The notes under the pieces: model-generated
Databases searched by the model: none
Told to the model about the DNA's origin: nothing
Seen by the model: the letters and a program-made list of their open reading frames with translations, nothing else
Translations under genes and position numbers: made by a program
Part shown: positions 16,646 to 25,072 of the stretch, piece by piece
How the letters are laid out: each line of letters opens with the position of its first letter
How positions within the stretch are numbered: position 1 is the stretch's first letter
DNA from: an uncultured Bacteroidota bacterium
GTDB lineage: Bacteria; Bacteroidota; Rhodothermia; Rhodothermales; Salinibacteraceae
Direction of reading: 5' to 3'
Length of the DNA stretch: 64,000 bases
NCBI GenBank assembly: GCA_913056185.1
Contig: CAJXLV010000001.1
Span: 62,001 to 126,000 of the forward strand

Positions 16646-17392
16646 ATGGTTGAGATAAGCGTATGGAGCGTCGTGGGGGCGGCGGGAATCACCGCCGTCG
16701 CTACCGGACTTGGCGCCCTTCCGTTTCTGTTCGTGCACCGGTTTAGCGACTGGTGGCTCGGGGTGTTCAACGCGGGGGCGGGCGGCCTCATGCTGGCCGC
16801 CAGCCACAGCCTCATCGCCGAGGGCTCGGCGCTGAGCGTGGGGCGCACGCTCGGCGGCCTTCTGGTGGGGCTCGTCCTCGTTGTGCTGGCGAACATGCTC
16901 ATCGGGCGGCAGGGCGAGCACGACGTGGCCGACCTGGCCGGGGCCGATGCGAAAAAGGCTCTGCTCATCCTGGGCGTCATGACGGCGCACTCCTTCGCCG
17001 AAGGGGTGGGCGTGGGCGTTTCGTTCGGCGGCGGCAACGAGCTGGGCCTCTTTATCACCGCGGCGATTGCGGTGCACAACATTCCGGAGGGGCTCGCCAT
17101 CAGCCTCGTGCTCGTGCCCCGTGGCACCTCCGTCTGGAAGGCCGCCGGATGGAGCATCTTCACGAGCCTGCCCCAGCCGCTCATGGCACTTCCTGCCTTC
17201 CTGTTCGTGCTGGTGTTTGCGCCGTTCTTGCCCGTGGGGCTGGGCCTGGCCGCCGGGGCGATGCTCTGGATGGTGTTCGCGGAGCTGATCCCGGACGCCC
17301 TGAAAACGGCTTCCGGCCCCACGGTGGGCACGTCCGCTACGCTCGCCTTCGCCGCGCTCTTCGCCTTCCAGCACTTTGTGCTTCACGTCTGA
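16646..17392 (+). CDS. ZIP-family divalent metal transporter
   Basis: 248 residues from the ATG at 16646; an upstream in-frame ATG at 16586 adds a non-membrane stretch and would overlap the inverted repeat. About eight membrane segments. The two metal-site helices are clear: AHSFAEGVGVGVSFGG and AVHNIPEGLAISLVLVP, with His, Asn and Glu ligands characteristic of ZIP/GufA-type transporters. It brings zinc or another divalent metal into the cytoplasm. A metal regulator could act at 16570-16589. The second RND gene starts 58 bases downstream and may be cotranscribed. Confidence 0.9.
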   Translation: MVEISVWSVVGAAGITAVATGLGALPFLFVHRFSDWWLGVFNAGAGGLMLAASHSLIAEGSALSVGRTLGGLLVGLVLVVLANMLIGRQGEHDVADLAGADAKKALLILGVMTAHSFAEGVGVGVSFGGGNELGLFITAAIAVHNIPEGLAISLVLVPRGTSVWKAAGWSIFTSLPQPLMALPAFLFVLVFAPFLPVGLGLAAGAMLWMVFAELIPDALKTASGPTVGTSATLAFAALFAFQHFVLHV

Positions 17393-17450
17393 CCGTCGGT
17401 CCTGCCTCCGCCGCTCGCGCTCTCTCCTCCTTGCTCCTCTCGCCGCCTGA

Positions 17451-20400
17451 ATGAACCGCCTTGTCGACTGGTTCGCGCGCAACGGCGTGGCGGCCAACTT
17501 GCTGATGCTTTTGCTGCTTCTGGGCGGGGCGGGGGCGGCAAGCATGGTGGTCCAGGAGAACTTTCCCGAATTCAGCCTCGACGCGGTGGAGGTGCGCGTG
17601 CGCTACCCCGGCGCCTCGCCCACGGACGTGGAGGACGCGATCGTGCGCCGCATCGAAGACCGCGTGGAGGGCGTGGAGGGCATCGACCGCCTCCTGGCGA
17701 CGGCGGCGGAGAATGTGGGCGTGGTGACGGTGGAGCTCAATCGGGGCACCGACCTGTCCCGCGCCCGCACCGACATCACGTCTGAAGTGGACCGCATCAC
17801 GGCCTTCCCGGAGGCCGCCGAGGAGCCGGTGATCACGGAAGTGACCAGCCGCGAGCAGGTGCTGCAGGTGGCGCTGCACGGTGATGCGTCGCTTCGCGTC
17901 CTGAAAGACCTTGCCCAAGAGGCCGAAAATGCCCTTGCCCGCACGCCGCAGATCTCGTTCGTCCGCGTCGATGGGGTGCCCGACGAGGAGATCTCGATTG
18001 AGGTGTCCCGCAACGCGCTCCGCAGGTACGGCCTGACGCTCGGAACCGTCGCGCAGCGGGTCCGCTCGGGCAGCCTCGATCTGCCCGGCGGCAGCATCGA
18101 AACCTCGGGCGAAGAGATCACGGTCCGTACCGAGGGACAGAACTACACGGCGCCGGAGTTTGAGAAGCTGATTCTGCGGAGCCGCAGCGACGGTGCCACC
18201 GTGCGCGTCGGCGACGTGGCGACGGTGGTGGACGGCTTTGACTCAAACTCGGACCTCATCACGCGCTTCGATGGCGCGCCTGCGGTGCTGCTCACTGTCT
18301 TCCGCACGGGCGACGAGCAGGCCCTCGACGTGGAGGCGGCGGTCAAGCGCTACCTCAACACGGAGCTCCGCCCCTCGCTGCCCCGCGGCATCGAGGCCAC
18401 CGTCTGGCGCAACAGTGCCGACAACCTGCGCACGCGCCTCGACATCATGATTGAGAACGGCCTGCTGGGGCTGGTGCTGGTGCTGGTGGTGCTCACGCTC
18501 TTTCTGGCCCCGCGCAAGGCGTTCTGGACCGCTTCCGGCATCTTCCTCGCGTTCGTCGGCGCGTTCATCCTGATGCAGCAGCTGGGCGTGTCGATCAACA
18601 TGCTGTCGGTGTTCGGCTTCATCATCGCGATGGGGATTGCCGTGGACGACGCGATCGTGGTGGTGGACAACGTCTACACCGAGCAGGAGCGCAGCGGGGC
18701 ACCGCTGGAGGCTGCCGTGCGGGGCACGCAGCGGGTGGCGACACCGGTGATCTTTGCGGTGCTCACCACCATCGCCGCGTTCACGCCGCTGCTCTTCGTG
18801 CGCGGCACAATCGGAAAATTTCTGGGCGACGTGCCGCTGGTGGTGATTTTTATCCTGGTGGTGTCGCTGGTGGAGGTGCTCTTGATCCTGCCGTCGCACC
18901 TGTCGCACAGTGGGCCGGGCGGCGCCCCCACCACGACCGCCGGGCGTCTGCTGGCGCGGGCGCGGGACGGGGTGAGCGATGGACTGGAGGCGTTCGTGGA
19001 CGGGCCGCTCACGACGGGCCTCCGCTTCGCGACGCGCCACTATGGCGTTACGCTGATAGGCGGCGTGGCGCTGCTGGTGGTGACGTTCAGCCTCGTGGCG
19101 AACGGGTACGTCAAGAACGAATTCTTCCCCAGCATTCCGGGGAACGTTGTGACGGCGCAGCTGGAGATGCCACCCGGCACCAACGCGCAGGCCACCGCCC
19201 GCATGGCTCAACGGCTGCGGACGAACGGCCTCGCAGCGCTGCGAGACCTGGAGGACCAGTCGGGCGAGCGTCTGCTCGAAACAACGTACACGACGGTGGG
19301 CCGCCAGCCGGTGGCCTCCGGCGGGCGCACGCAGGCCGGCTTTACGGCCCAGCGGCCCAACGTGGCGGAGGTCAGCATCGAAATGGTCGACGCGGAGGCG
19401 CGGTCGGTCCCGTCCCCCCGTCTGGAAGAAGCGTGGCGGGACGCAGTGGGCACGCCCGCCGGGGTGGAGTCGCTCGCCTTTGCCAGCAGCGCCGGCGGGC
19501 CGGGCGGGGCACCGGTCTCCGTGCAGCTCTTTGCGCCGACCGTCGACCAGATGACCCGCGCTGCGGCGGTGGTCGCAGACACGCTCCGGCGGTACGAGGG
19601 CGTGGTGGACGTGACGAGCGATTGGGAGCAGAAACAAGAGCTGGAGCTTCGCCTCAAGCCGTCGGCCCGCTCGCTCGGGCTCACGCTGGACGACCTGGCC
19701 CGGCAGGCGCGGGCGGGCTTTTTCGGGGTCGAGTCGTACCGGCTGCAGCGGGGACCGGACGAGGTGCGCGTCTACGTGCGCCTCCCCGCCGAGGAGCGCA
19801 ACGCCGTGGCGGACCTGCGCGAGTACCGCATTCGGACGCCGGAGGGGGCCGCGGTGCCGCTCGAAGAGGTGGCCACCGTGACGCTCGGCACCGGGCCCAC
19901 CCAGATTCAGCGACAGGACAGCCGCCGCGTGGTGACGGTGACGGCCGACGTGAATGCCGCCGTGACCACCGGCGGCGAAGCCACCGCCCGCCTCCAGCGA
20001 GCGACGCTGCCGGCCCTGCAGGCCCGAATGCCCGCGCTCGACGTCCAGTTCGGCGGGCAGCGACGGGAGCAGCGAAAGGCGCAGGGCTCGCTTCAGGTGG
20101 GCTTCCTGCTCGCCCTGTTCGCCATCTACGGACTGCTGGCCATTCCCTTTCGGTCGTACGTGCAACCACTCATCATCATGGCCACCATTCCGTTCGCGTG
20201 GATCGGGGCGCTGTGGGGACACTTCGTGCTCGGCTACAACCTCATCATGCCCAGCCTCTTCGGCATCGTGGGGCTCAGCGGGGTCATCGTGAACGACGCG
20301 CTGGTGATGATCGATTTTGCCAATGAAGAGCGGGAGCGGGGCGCCTCCTGGCGCGAGGCGCTCGTCCACGCCGGGCAGGTGCGCTTCCGCCCCATCCTGC

Positions 20401-20594
20401 TCACGTCGCTCACCACCTTCTTTGGGCTCGCGCCCTTCATCCTGGAGCGGAGCGTAGAAGCGCAGTTCCTGGTGCCGATGGCCATTAGCCTGGGCGGCGG
20501 CATTCTGCTGGGCACGGCCATCCTCATGCTCATCGTGCCCGCCCTCGCCACGCTGCAGCGCGACGTGGCGGCGGGCGTCCGGTCCGTGTTCTGA
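17451..20594 (+). CDS. RND efflux permease, second copy
   Basis: 1047 residues with the RND topology: N-terminal segment ANLLMLLLLLGGAGAASMVV, the periplasmic block VRYPGASPTDVEDAIVRRIE, the TM4 acidic pair in MGIAVDDAIVVVDNVYTE, and the C-terminal LSGVIVNDALVMIDFANEE. It is only distantly similar to the 12650-15877 pump, and there is no adaptor or TolC gene next to it. It may share the upstream ones or belong to the adaptor-independent hydrophobe/amphiphile branch. The stop overlaps a possible start of the DsrE gene (TGATG), though a better start for that gene lies 93 bases on. Confidence 0.9.
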   Translation: MNRLVDWFARNGVAANLLMLLLLLGGAGAASMVVQENFPEFSLDAVEVRVRYPGASPTDVEDAIVRRIEDRVEGVEGIDRLLATAAENVGVVTVELNRGTDLSRARTDITSEVDRITAFPEAAEEPVITEVTSREQVLQVALHGDASLRVLKDLAQEAENALARTPQISFVRVDGVPDEEISIEVSRNALRRYGLTLGTVAQRVRSGSLDLPGGSIETSGEEITVRTEGQNYTAPEFEKLILRSRSDGATVRVGDVATVVDGFDSNSDLITRFDGAPAVLLTVFRTGDEQALDVEAAVKRYLNTELRPSLPRGIEATVWRNSADNLRTRLDIMIENGLLGLVLVLVVLTLFLAPRKAFWTASGIFLAFVGAFILMQQLGVSINMLSVFGFIIAMGIAVDDAIVVVDNVYTEQERSGAPLEAAVRGTQRVATPVIFAVLTTIAAFTPLLFVRGTIGKFLGDVPLVVIFILVVSLVEVLLILPSHLSHSGPGGAPTTTAGRLLARARDGVSDGLEAFVDGPLTTGLRFATRHYGVTLIGGVALLVVTFSLVANGYVKNEFFPSIPGNVVTAQLEMPPGTNAQATARMAQRLRTNGLAALRDLEDQSGERLLETTYTTVGRQPVASGGRTQAGFTAQRPNVAEVSIEMVDAEARSVPSPRLEEAWRDAVGTPAGVESLAFASSAGGPGGAPVSVQLFAPTVDQMTRAAAVVADTLRRYEGVVDVTSDWEQKQELELRLKPSARSLGLTLDDLARQARAGFFGVESYRLQRGPDEVRVYVRLPAEERNAVADLREYRIRTPEGAAVPLEEVATVTLGTGPTQIQRQDSRRVVTVTADVNAAVTTGGEATARLQRATLPALQARMPALDVQFGGQRREQRKAQGSLQVGFLLALFAIYGLLAIPFRSYVQPLIIMATIPFAWIGALWGHFVLGYNLIMPSLFGIVGLSGVIVNDALVMIDFANEERERGASWREALVHAGQVRFRPILLTSLTTFFGLAPFILERSVEAQFLVPMAISLGGGILLGTAILMLIVPALATLQRDVAAGVRSVF

Positions 20595-20686
20595 TGTCGT
20601 GCCCCTGCCTCCCGACCGTCACTGCCGAGGCACACGGCGGTGTGCCTCAAGCCTTGTGGATTGTCTCATCGATTTTCTGGACTCCT

Positions 20687-21184
20687 ATGCCATTTGACTG
20701 CTTGCACGCTCTCATCCGTCGTCGCGCCGGTGCCCTCCTGCTGCTCGCTGCGGCCCTTCTGCTGCCGCTGGGCGCACAGGCGCAGCCCACCACCGCCCCG
20801 CCCGATCCTCCCAGCCCGCCCACCAAACTCAGTGCCGAGGACGCTCCCCGCACCGCCTACCTCGTCCGCAGTGCCGACATGCTGCCGGTGGTGCTCATGA
20901 GCGCACGCACCTCGCTAACCGGCGAGGCCGACGGCTTTGAGGCCGCCGCGGCCGACGTGGTGGTCGTAGGACCCGCGGTGAAGGGCCTCGTGCACAACAG
21001 CAAGCACGCCGAGGCCCTCCAAAACAGTCTCGACACCGGGGTTCGCGTCGTGGCCTGTGGGCTCGCTATGGAGAAGATGGGCGTGGCCACCGGCGATCTC
21101 CTCGACGGCATCGACACCGCCCCAAACGGCTTCCACGAGCTGTTTCGGCTGGAAGCACAGGGCTACGTGACGCTACAGCTGTAG
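20687..21184 (+). CDS. Secreted DsrE-family protein
   Basis: 165 residues from the ATG at 20687, giving a signal peptide (AGALLLLAAALLLPLGAQAQ). The mature part has the DsrE fold pattern: MLPVVLMSARTSLTGEADGF, VVVVGPAVKGLVHN, then TGVRVVACGLAMEKMGV with a Cys at the position used for sulfur transfer in many family members. A longer form would start at 20594, overlapping the RND stop, but would hide the signal. DsrE proteins handle sulfane sulfur; periplasmic export is unusual and suggests handling of external or periplasmic sulfur. The MBL-rhodanese, TauE/SafE and SQR genes nearby support this. Confidence 0.75.
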   Translation: MPFDCLHALIRRRAGALLLLAAALLLPLGAQAQPTTAPPDPPSPPTKLSAEDAPRTAYLVRSADMLPVVLMSARTSLTGEADGFEAAAADVVVVGPAVKGLVHNSKHAEALQNSLDTGVRVVACGLAMEKMGVATGDLLDGIDTAPNGFHELFRLEAQGYVTLQL

Positions 21185-21222
21185 TCGCGAACCCGCCCGT
21201 GGGGGCTCCCTCGGCCCGGTCG

Positions 21223-21840
21223 TCATCCCGTCTTCCGCCATACCACGCGGACGGTGGCGGCCGGGCCGCTGTGGTGAGGGCCTTCGTCGAGCACCGGCGT
21301 CTCCGCCGACAGCCTCTCGATGCCGTCCGCGGCAAAGTGCTCGCGCAGCTCATCGGCCGTCACCATCATGTCCACCTCGGGCGGCCCGCCACTGGTGTAG
21401 CCGTCCGTCCGTTGCTCCGGGCGAAACCATTCGGCCACGAGCAGCCCGCCAGGGCGCAGGCACTGCTGGATGAGCCGGTAAAAGGCCGGGCGTTCGTCGG
21501 GCGGCAGGTGGAGGAAGGTCGTCACCACCGCGTCCCAGGTCCGGTCCGGCGTCCAGGAGCGCACGTCGGCGTGAAGGGGATCAACGGTCACGCTCGCCGC
21601 GTCGGCGAGACGGCGCGTTTTGGCAAGGCCTTCGGTGGAGTAGTCGAGGGCCGTCACGGCGTGCCCCTGCCGGGCAAGGTGGACGGCATTTCGGCCCTCT
21701 CCCGCCCCCAGCGTCAGCACAGCGGGCGCGTCCGGCAGCCACGCCTCGGCCGCGGCCGCCACGAATTGATTGGGCGCCTCGCCGTACACAAACTCCTCTG
21801 CGGCGAAGCGATCGTTCCAGAACTGAGCAGGTTTGGGCAT
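21223..21840 (-). CDS. SAM-dependent methyltransferase (class I)
   Basis: 205 residues. The SAM-binding motif I reads VLTLGAGEGRNAVHLARQGH near residue 40, followed by VTALDYSTEGLAKTRRLA, the acidic end of strand beta2, and WDAVVTTFLHLPPDER (motif IV-like). The start MPKPAQFWNDRFAAEEFVYG is typical of the tellurite-resistance/thiopurine-methyltransferase-like group. These methylate small molecules, often reactive or toxic ones; the substrate here is unknown. It is convergent with the DsrE gene, 38 bases apart. Confidence 0.85.
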   Translation of the reverse strand: MPKPAQFWNDRFAAEEFVYGEAPNQFVAAAAEAWLPDAPAVLTLGAGEGRNAVHLARQGHAVTALDYSTEGLAKTRRLADAASVTVDPLHADVRSWTPDRTWDAVVTTFLHLPPDERPAFYRLIQQCLRPGGLLVAEWFRPEQRTDGYTSGGPPEVDMMVTADELREHFAADGIERLSAETPVLDEGPHHSGPAATVRVVWRKTG

Positions 21841-21991
21841 CGGAGGGGGGAATCGTGGTGTTAGAACCTATGGACGTGCAGTCCGGAAAGCGGTGAGGGC
21901 CTACGCACGCAGGCGACGGGAGCAGACGACCCGGTCGTTCTCCGCGTTGCCCCCGAGGCATTCAGGAGAAGCGCCTCGCCGGGGCGGTTGG

Positions 21992-22759
21992 TTAGTCTTC
22001 TGTGAGGACCGTGGTGGCCATGCCCATATTGACACGTCCCGCGTCCTGCGCCGTCACCCGAAGGTGAGTGGCGCCGCCCTCGGGCACAGCGATCGTGCCG
22101 TCGTACTCGCTGGTGGTGCCGGCGTAGGAGAGCGGCGCCTCGGCCACGACGGCCCCGTCGCGGAGCAGCTGTGCACGGATGGCATACCGGTTGGAGTCCC
22201 ACAGGCCGCCCGGCTCCGTGGGACAGCCGCACATCATCTGGACGCGGGCCCGCACGTCGAGGGACGTGCCGGGTGCGGCCGTGCGGCTGTTGGGGGCCAG
22301 CACCTCTACGATAAAGCCGTGCAGCGTAAGCGTTACGCCCTCACCCGTCACGTCCGCGCCCGGCATCAGAAGCATCGTCTTGGAGGCGGTTTGCTGGGCC
22401 TGCGGGTAGTCGAGCGGGCCGCGCGCCGTGATTTTGACGGGAGTGGGGCCCGCAAGCTGCAGGAGTGCCTCGTACTTTGCGGCCCCCGGCGCCTCGTAGA
22501 TGGAAGCCCCGCGCTCGTGAGCCTGCCGCATGATCTTGTCGGTGCTCCCCGAGTCGCCCGTCTGGCGCCCTTCGGCCAGCACCTCTCCGGTCTCGGCGTG
22601 CGCAATGGTGATGTGCGCCCCGCCCACGGGGTCCTGCACCAGCTTGGCATCGTTGGACACGGCCCGCACCACCACGGTGGTGGGCACGGCGTCCTGGGCC
22701 GCGGCAGGGCCCAAAAGCAGCAGGGCAAACAATGCAAATACGCTCGTGCGACGAAGCAT
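21992..22759 (-). CDS. Secreted protein of unknown function
   Basis: 255 residues from the ATG at 22759, giving the signal peptide RTSVFALFALLLLGPAAAQ; the frame is open to 22807. Two beta-rich halves: TTVVVRAVSNDAKLVQDPVG near residue 28 with ITIAHAETGEVLAEG, and the C-terminal VEVLAPNSRTAAPGTSLDVR with MMCGCPTEPGGLWDSNRYAI. The pattern of short strands suggests immunoglobulin-like domains in the periplasm or on the surface. The CGC motif may form a disulfide. I do not recognise a family. It is transcribed divergently from the SDR gene. Confidence 0.65.
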   Translation of the reverse strand: MLRRTSVFALFALLLLGPAAAQDAVPTTVVVRAVSNDAKLVQDPVGGAHITIAHAETGEVLAEGRQTGDSGSTDKIMRQAHERGASIYEAPGAAKYEALLQLAGPTPVKITARGPLDYPQAQQTASKTMLLMPGADVTGEGVTLTLHGFIVEVLAPNSRTAAPGTSLDVRARVQMMCGCPTEPGGLWDSNRYAIRAQLLRDGAVVAEAPLSYAGTTSEYDGTIAVPEGGATHLRVTAQDAGRVNMGMATTVLTED

Positions 22760-22967
22760 AGACCCAGTGTGGAAAAGCTTGGAACCATGGCGAAATTCCG
22801 TACTCATTTATTGTATCTCCGTGGGCCTCGACCGATCCCGCGCCGGGCCAGGGGCAACACGCTCCAAGGATTCATTACAACAATGCCGGAAAAATTCCTA
22901 CAGCGGCTCCGTTGGCAAACGGGTACACTCTTGAGTAGATGTTCTTCTGACAACTGTGACACCACTT

Positions 22968-23723
22968 ATGGGACGCGTAGATGGAAAGACCGCACTGGTC
23001 ACCGGCGCCGCACACGGCATTGGTCGCACCGCTGCCCGCATGCTCGCGGAGGAAGGGGCCGCCGTGGCCCTGACGGATGTAGACGCGGACGCCGGTGCCG
23101 AGGCCGCCGCAGACATCCGAGCGGACGGAGGCGAAGCGACCTTCTACGAGCACGACGTGACCGCAGAGGACGACTGGAGGGACGTGGTGACGGACGTGCA
23201 CGCCGCAATGGGCGGCCCGACCGTCCTGGTCAACAATGCCGGCATTTACCAGATTGCACCACTCGACGAGATGAGCGTCGAGGACTGGCGAACGTTGATG
23301 GACATCAATGTCACGGGGGTCTTTCTCGGAATGAAGCACTGTACGCCCCTGATGGAAGAAGCCGGCACCGGCTCGGTCATCAACGTCTCGTCTGTGGCGG
23401 GGCTGATCGGGCTCGCCGGGCATGCGTGCTACGGCGCCAGCAAGGGCGCGGTGCGTACCATGACCAAGGACGCGGCCATTGAGCTTGCCGAGGCGGGCGT
23501 GCGGGTCAACTCCATCCACCCCGCCTACATCGACACCCAAATGGCCGACTACGGCGCGGACATGCAGGGGGCCACGAAGGAAGAGTTGGATGCCATGCAC
23601 CCCATCGGTCATATGGGAGAGCCGGAGGATGTCGGCTACGCCATTCTCTACCTCGCCTCTGACGAGTCCTCGTTCACCACCGGTGCCGAACTGGTGATGG
23701 ACGGCGGCCTGACGGCGCAGTGA
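22968..23723 (+). CDS. Short-chain dehydrogenase/reductase (SDR)
   Basis: 251 residues from the ATG at 22968 (an in-frame ATG at 22956 adds four residues). Classical SDR features in order: TGAAHGIGRTAARMLAEEG (TGxxxGxG cofactor motif), NNAGIYQ (NNAG), the catalytic Ser in INVSSVAG, and YGASK (YxxxK). The Asp after the second strand (ALTDVDADAG) favours NAD(H). The C-terminal ASDESSFTTGAELVMDGG is conserved. Substrate unknown. It is a paralogue of the frameshifted SDR at 39084-39850; both begin MGRVDGKTA. The gene stands 59 bases before a universal stress protein gene. Confidence 0.92.
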   Translation: MGRVDGKTALVTGAAHGIGRTAARMLAEEGAAVALTDVDADAGAEAAADIRADGGEATFYEHDVTAEDDWRDVVTDVHAAMGGPTVLVNNAGIYQIAPLDEMSVEDWRTLMDINVTGVFLGMKHCTPLMEEAGTGSVINVSSVAGLIGLAGHACYGASKGAVRTMTKDAAIELAEAGVRVNSIHPAYIDTQMADYGADMQGATKEELDAMHPIGHMGEPEDVGYAILYLASDESSFTTGAELVMDGGLTAQ

Positions 23724-23782
23724 CGCCGCGGGCACCTGTCCCTCTGCCTCTCACGTGCTCGTCCACAACGCTTGTCGTTCCT

Positions 23783-24724
23783 ATGCTGTCGATCGATCGT
23801 ATCTTGTTTCCCACCGACCTGTCGGAGGGAGCAGCCCGTGCGTTTCCACAAGCCGCCCACCTGGCCGAGTGGCACAATGCGAACCTGCACCTCTTGAACG
23901 TGACGGGCCGACACCGCCACGACTACGAAGAGACCAAGGCTCATTTTCCGCTCTCCACCGATGCACTGAGCAAATGGATGGCGCCCGCCGGGGCCGTCCC
24001 GGATAGTGACCAGTGGCCGGACCTCGAGGCCCTCTCGTGTACACAGGTGCAGGTAGAGGGAGCGGTCCCTGCCGAGCGCATCTGTGACTACGCGGAGGCC
24101 GAAGACATCGACCTCATTGTGATGGGCACCCACGGCCGCCGCGGGGTGGATCGCATGCTGTTTGGGAGTGTGACCGAAGAGGTGGTCCGCGAAGCTCCTT
24201 GCCCTGCCTTCACGGTTCGCACAGAAGCGGATGCCGCCCCCAGCCAGGCGGTGCGTCGGGTGCTCGCCCCGGTCGATTTCTCGGAGGCCTCGGAGACGGC
24301 GGTGCGGCATGCCCGCGAGATTGCCCTCACGTACGGCGCCGAGATCGACCTCCTCCACGTGGTCGAGGAGCCGTTTTACCCCTCTGCCTACGGCTACGAC
24401 CCCTCGGCCTTCCCCACCGGTGAGGTGCTGGACAACGTAGAGGCGCAACTCGGCGACATGGCACGCGAGATGGTCGGGTACGAGCACGCCATGATTGAGG
24501 CACGCACCGGCGATCCGGCCCGCGAAATTCTGGCGTATACCGAGGAGAAGGCAGTAGACCTGATCGTGATTGCGACGCACGGCCGCACCGGCCTCAATCG
24601 CATGCTCATGGGCAGCGTGGCAGAGCGCGTCCTGCGCCGCGCCCCCACTCCGGTCTTCATCGTAAAGCCCGACCGCAAATCACTGCTGCCCACTCCCGCC
24701 GCTGAGACGCAGGCCGGCGAGTGA
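23783..24724 (+). CDS. Universal stress protein, two UspA domains
   Basis: 313 residues from the ATG at 23783. Two UspA modules: the first starts SIDRILFPTDLSEGAARAFP and ends with DLIVMGTHGRRGVDRMLFGS, the second starts RVLAPVDFSEASETAVRHAR and ends DLIVIATHGRTGLNRMLMGS. Both carry the G-x2-G-x9-G-(S) ATP-binding pattern, so nucleotide binding is likely in both halves. Tandem USP proteins are stress-induced and cytoplasmic. It follows the SDR gene by 59 bases on the same strand. Confidence 0.92.
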   Translation: MLSIDRILFPTDLSEGAARAFPQAAHLAEWHNANLHLLNVTGRHRHDYEETKAHFPLSTDALSKWMAPAGAVPDSDQWPDLEALSCTQVQVEGAVPAERICDYAEAEDIDLIVMGTHGRRGVDRMLFGSVTEEVVREAPCPAFTVRTEADAAPSQAVRRVLAPVDFSEASETAVRHAREIALTYGAEIDLLHVVEEPFYPSAYGYDPSAFPTGEVLDNVEAQLGDMAREMVGYEHAMIEARTGDPAREILAYTEEKAVDLIVIATHGRTGLNRMLMGSVAERVLRRAPTPVFIVKPDRKSLLPTPAAETQAGE

Positions 24725-25072
24725 GCCCTTGTCGTCGCGAGGCGCCACCGGCCAGCCCCGCACGAAAACGCCTGGAGAGGGGCCCCTCCCCCGAGACGCA
24801 AACGGGGCACGCCTACGCATCGCTCGCCTGAACATGCGGCCTGCGATGGCCCGCCCCCCTACAACCTCGTGCCCGGAACCCCACGCCCTGCGTGCTGGTA
24901 CGAGTAACGAGTCTTGCACATGTTATGACATGAAGCTACAAACCGGCACGTGGGACGATTGCCGTTGCCCCGCTCGGTGCGGTGCGTCTCTTCCGCTATG
25001 CGTCTCCTCCGTCGTGCGAAGCGACTCGCGGCCCCGTGCTGGTCGCCCCTCTCCCCCAAACCCTCCAGTGCC
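24725..25072 (+). other. 348-base intergenic region with a palindrome
   Basis: No gene seen. It holds the perfect inverted repeat CATGT-TATG-ACATG at 24919-24932, about 140 bases before the MBL-rhodanese start, in an AT-richer patch (GTCTTGCAC upstream) that could be a promoter. An operator for a sulfur-responsive regulator is a possibility only. Confidence 0.4.

Noticed and set aside
18243-20369. Open frame of 708 codons on the minus strand, over the second RND gene
   Set aside because: Same cause as above; composition is Arg/His-rich and no motif is seen.
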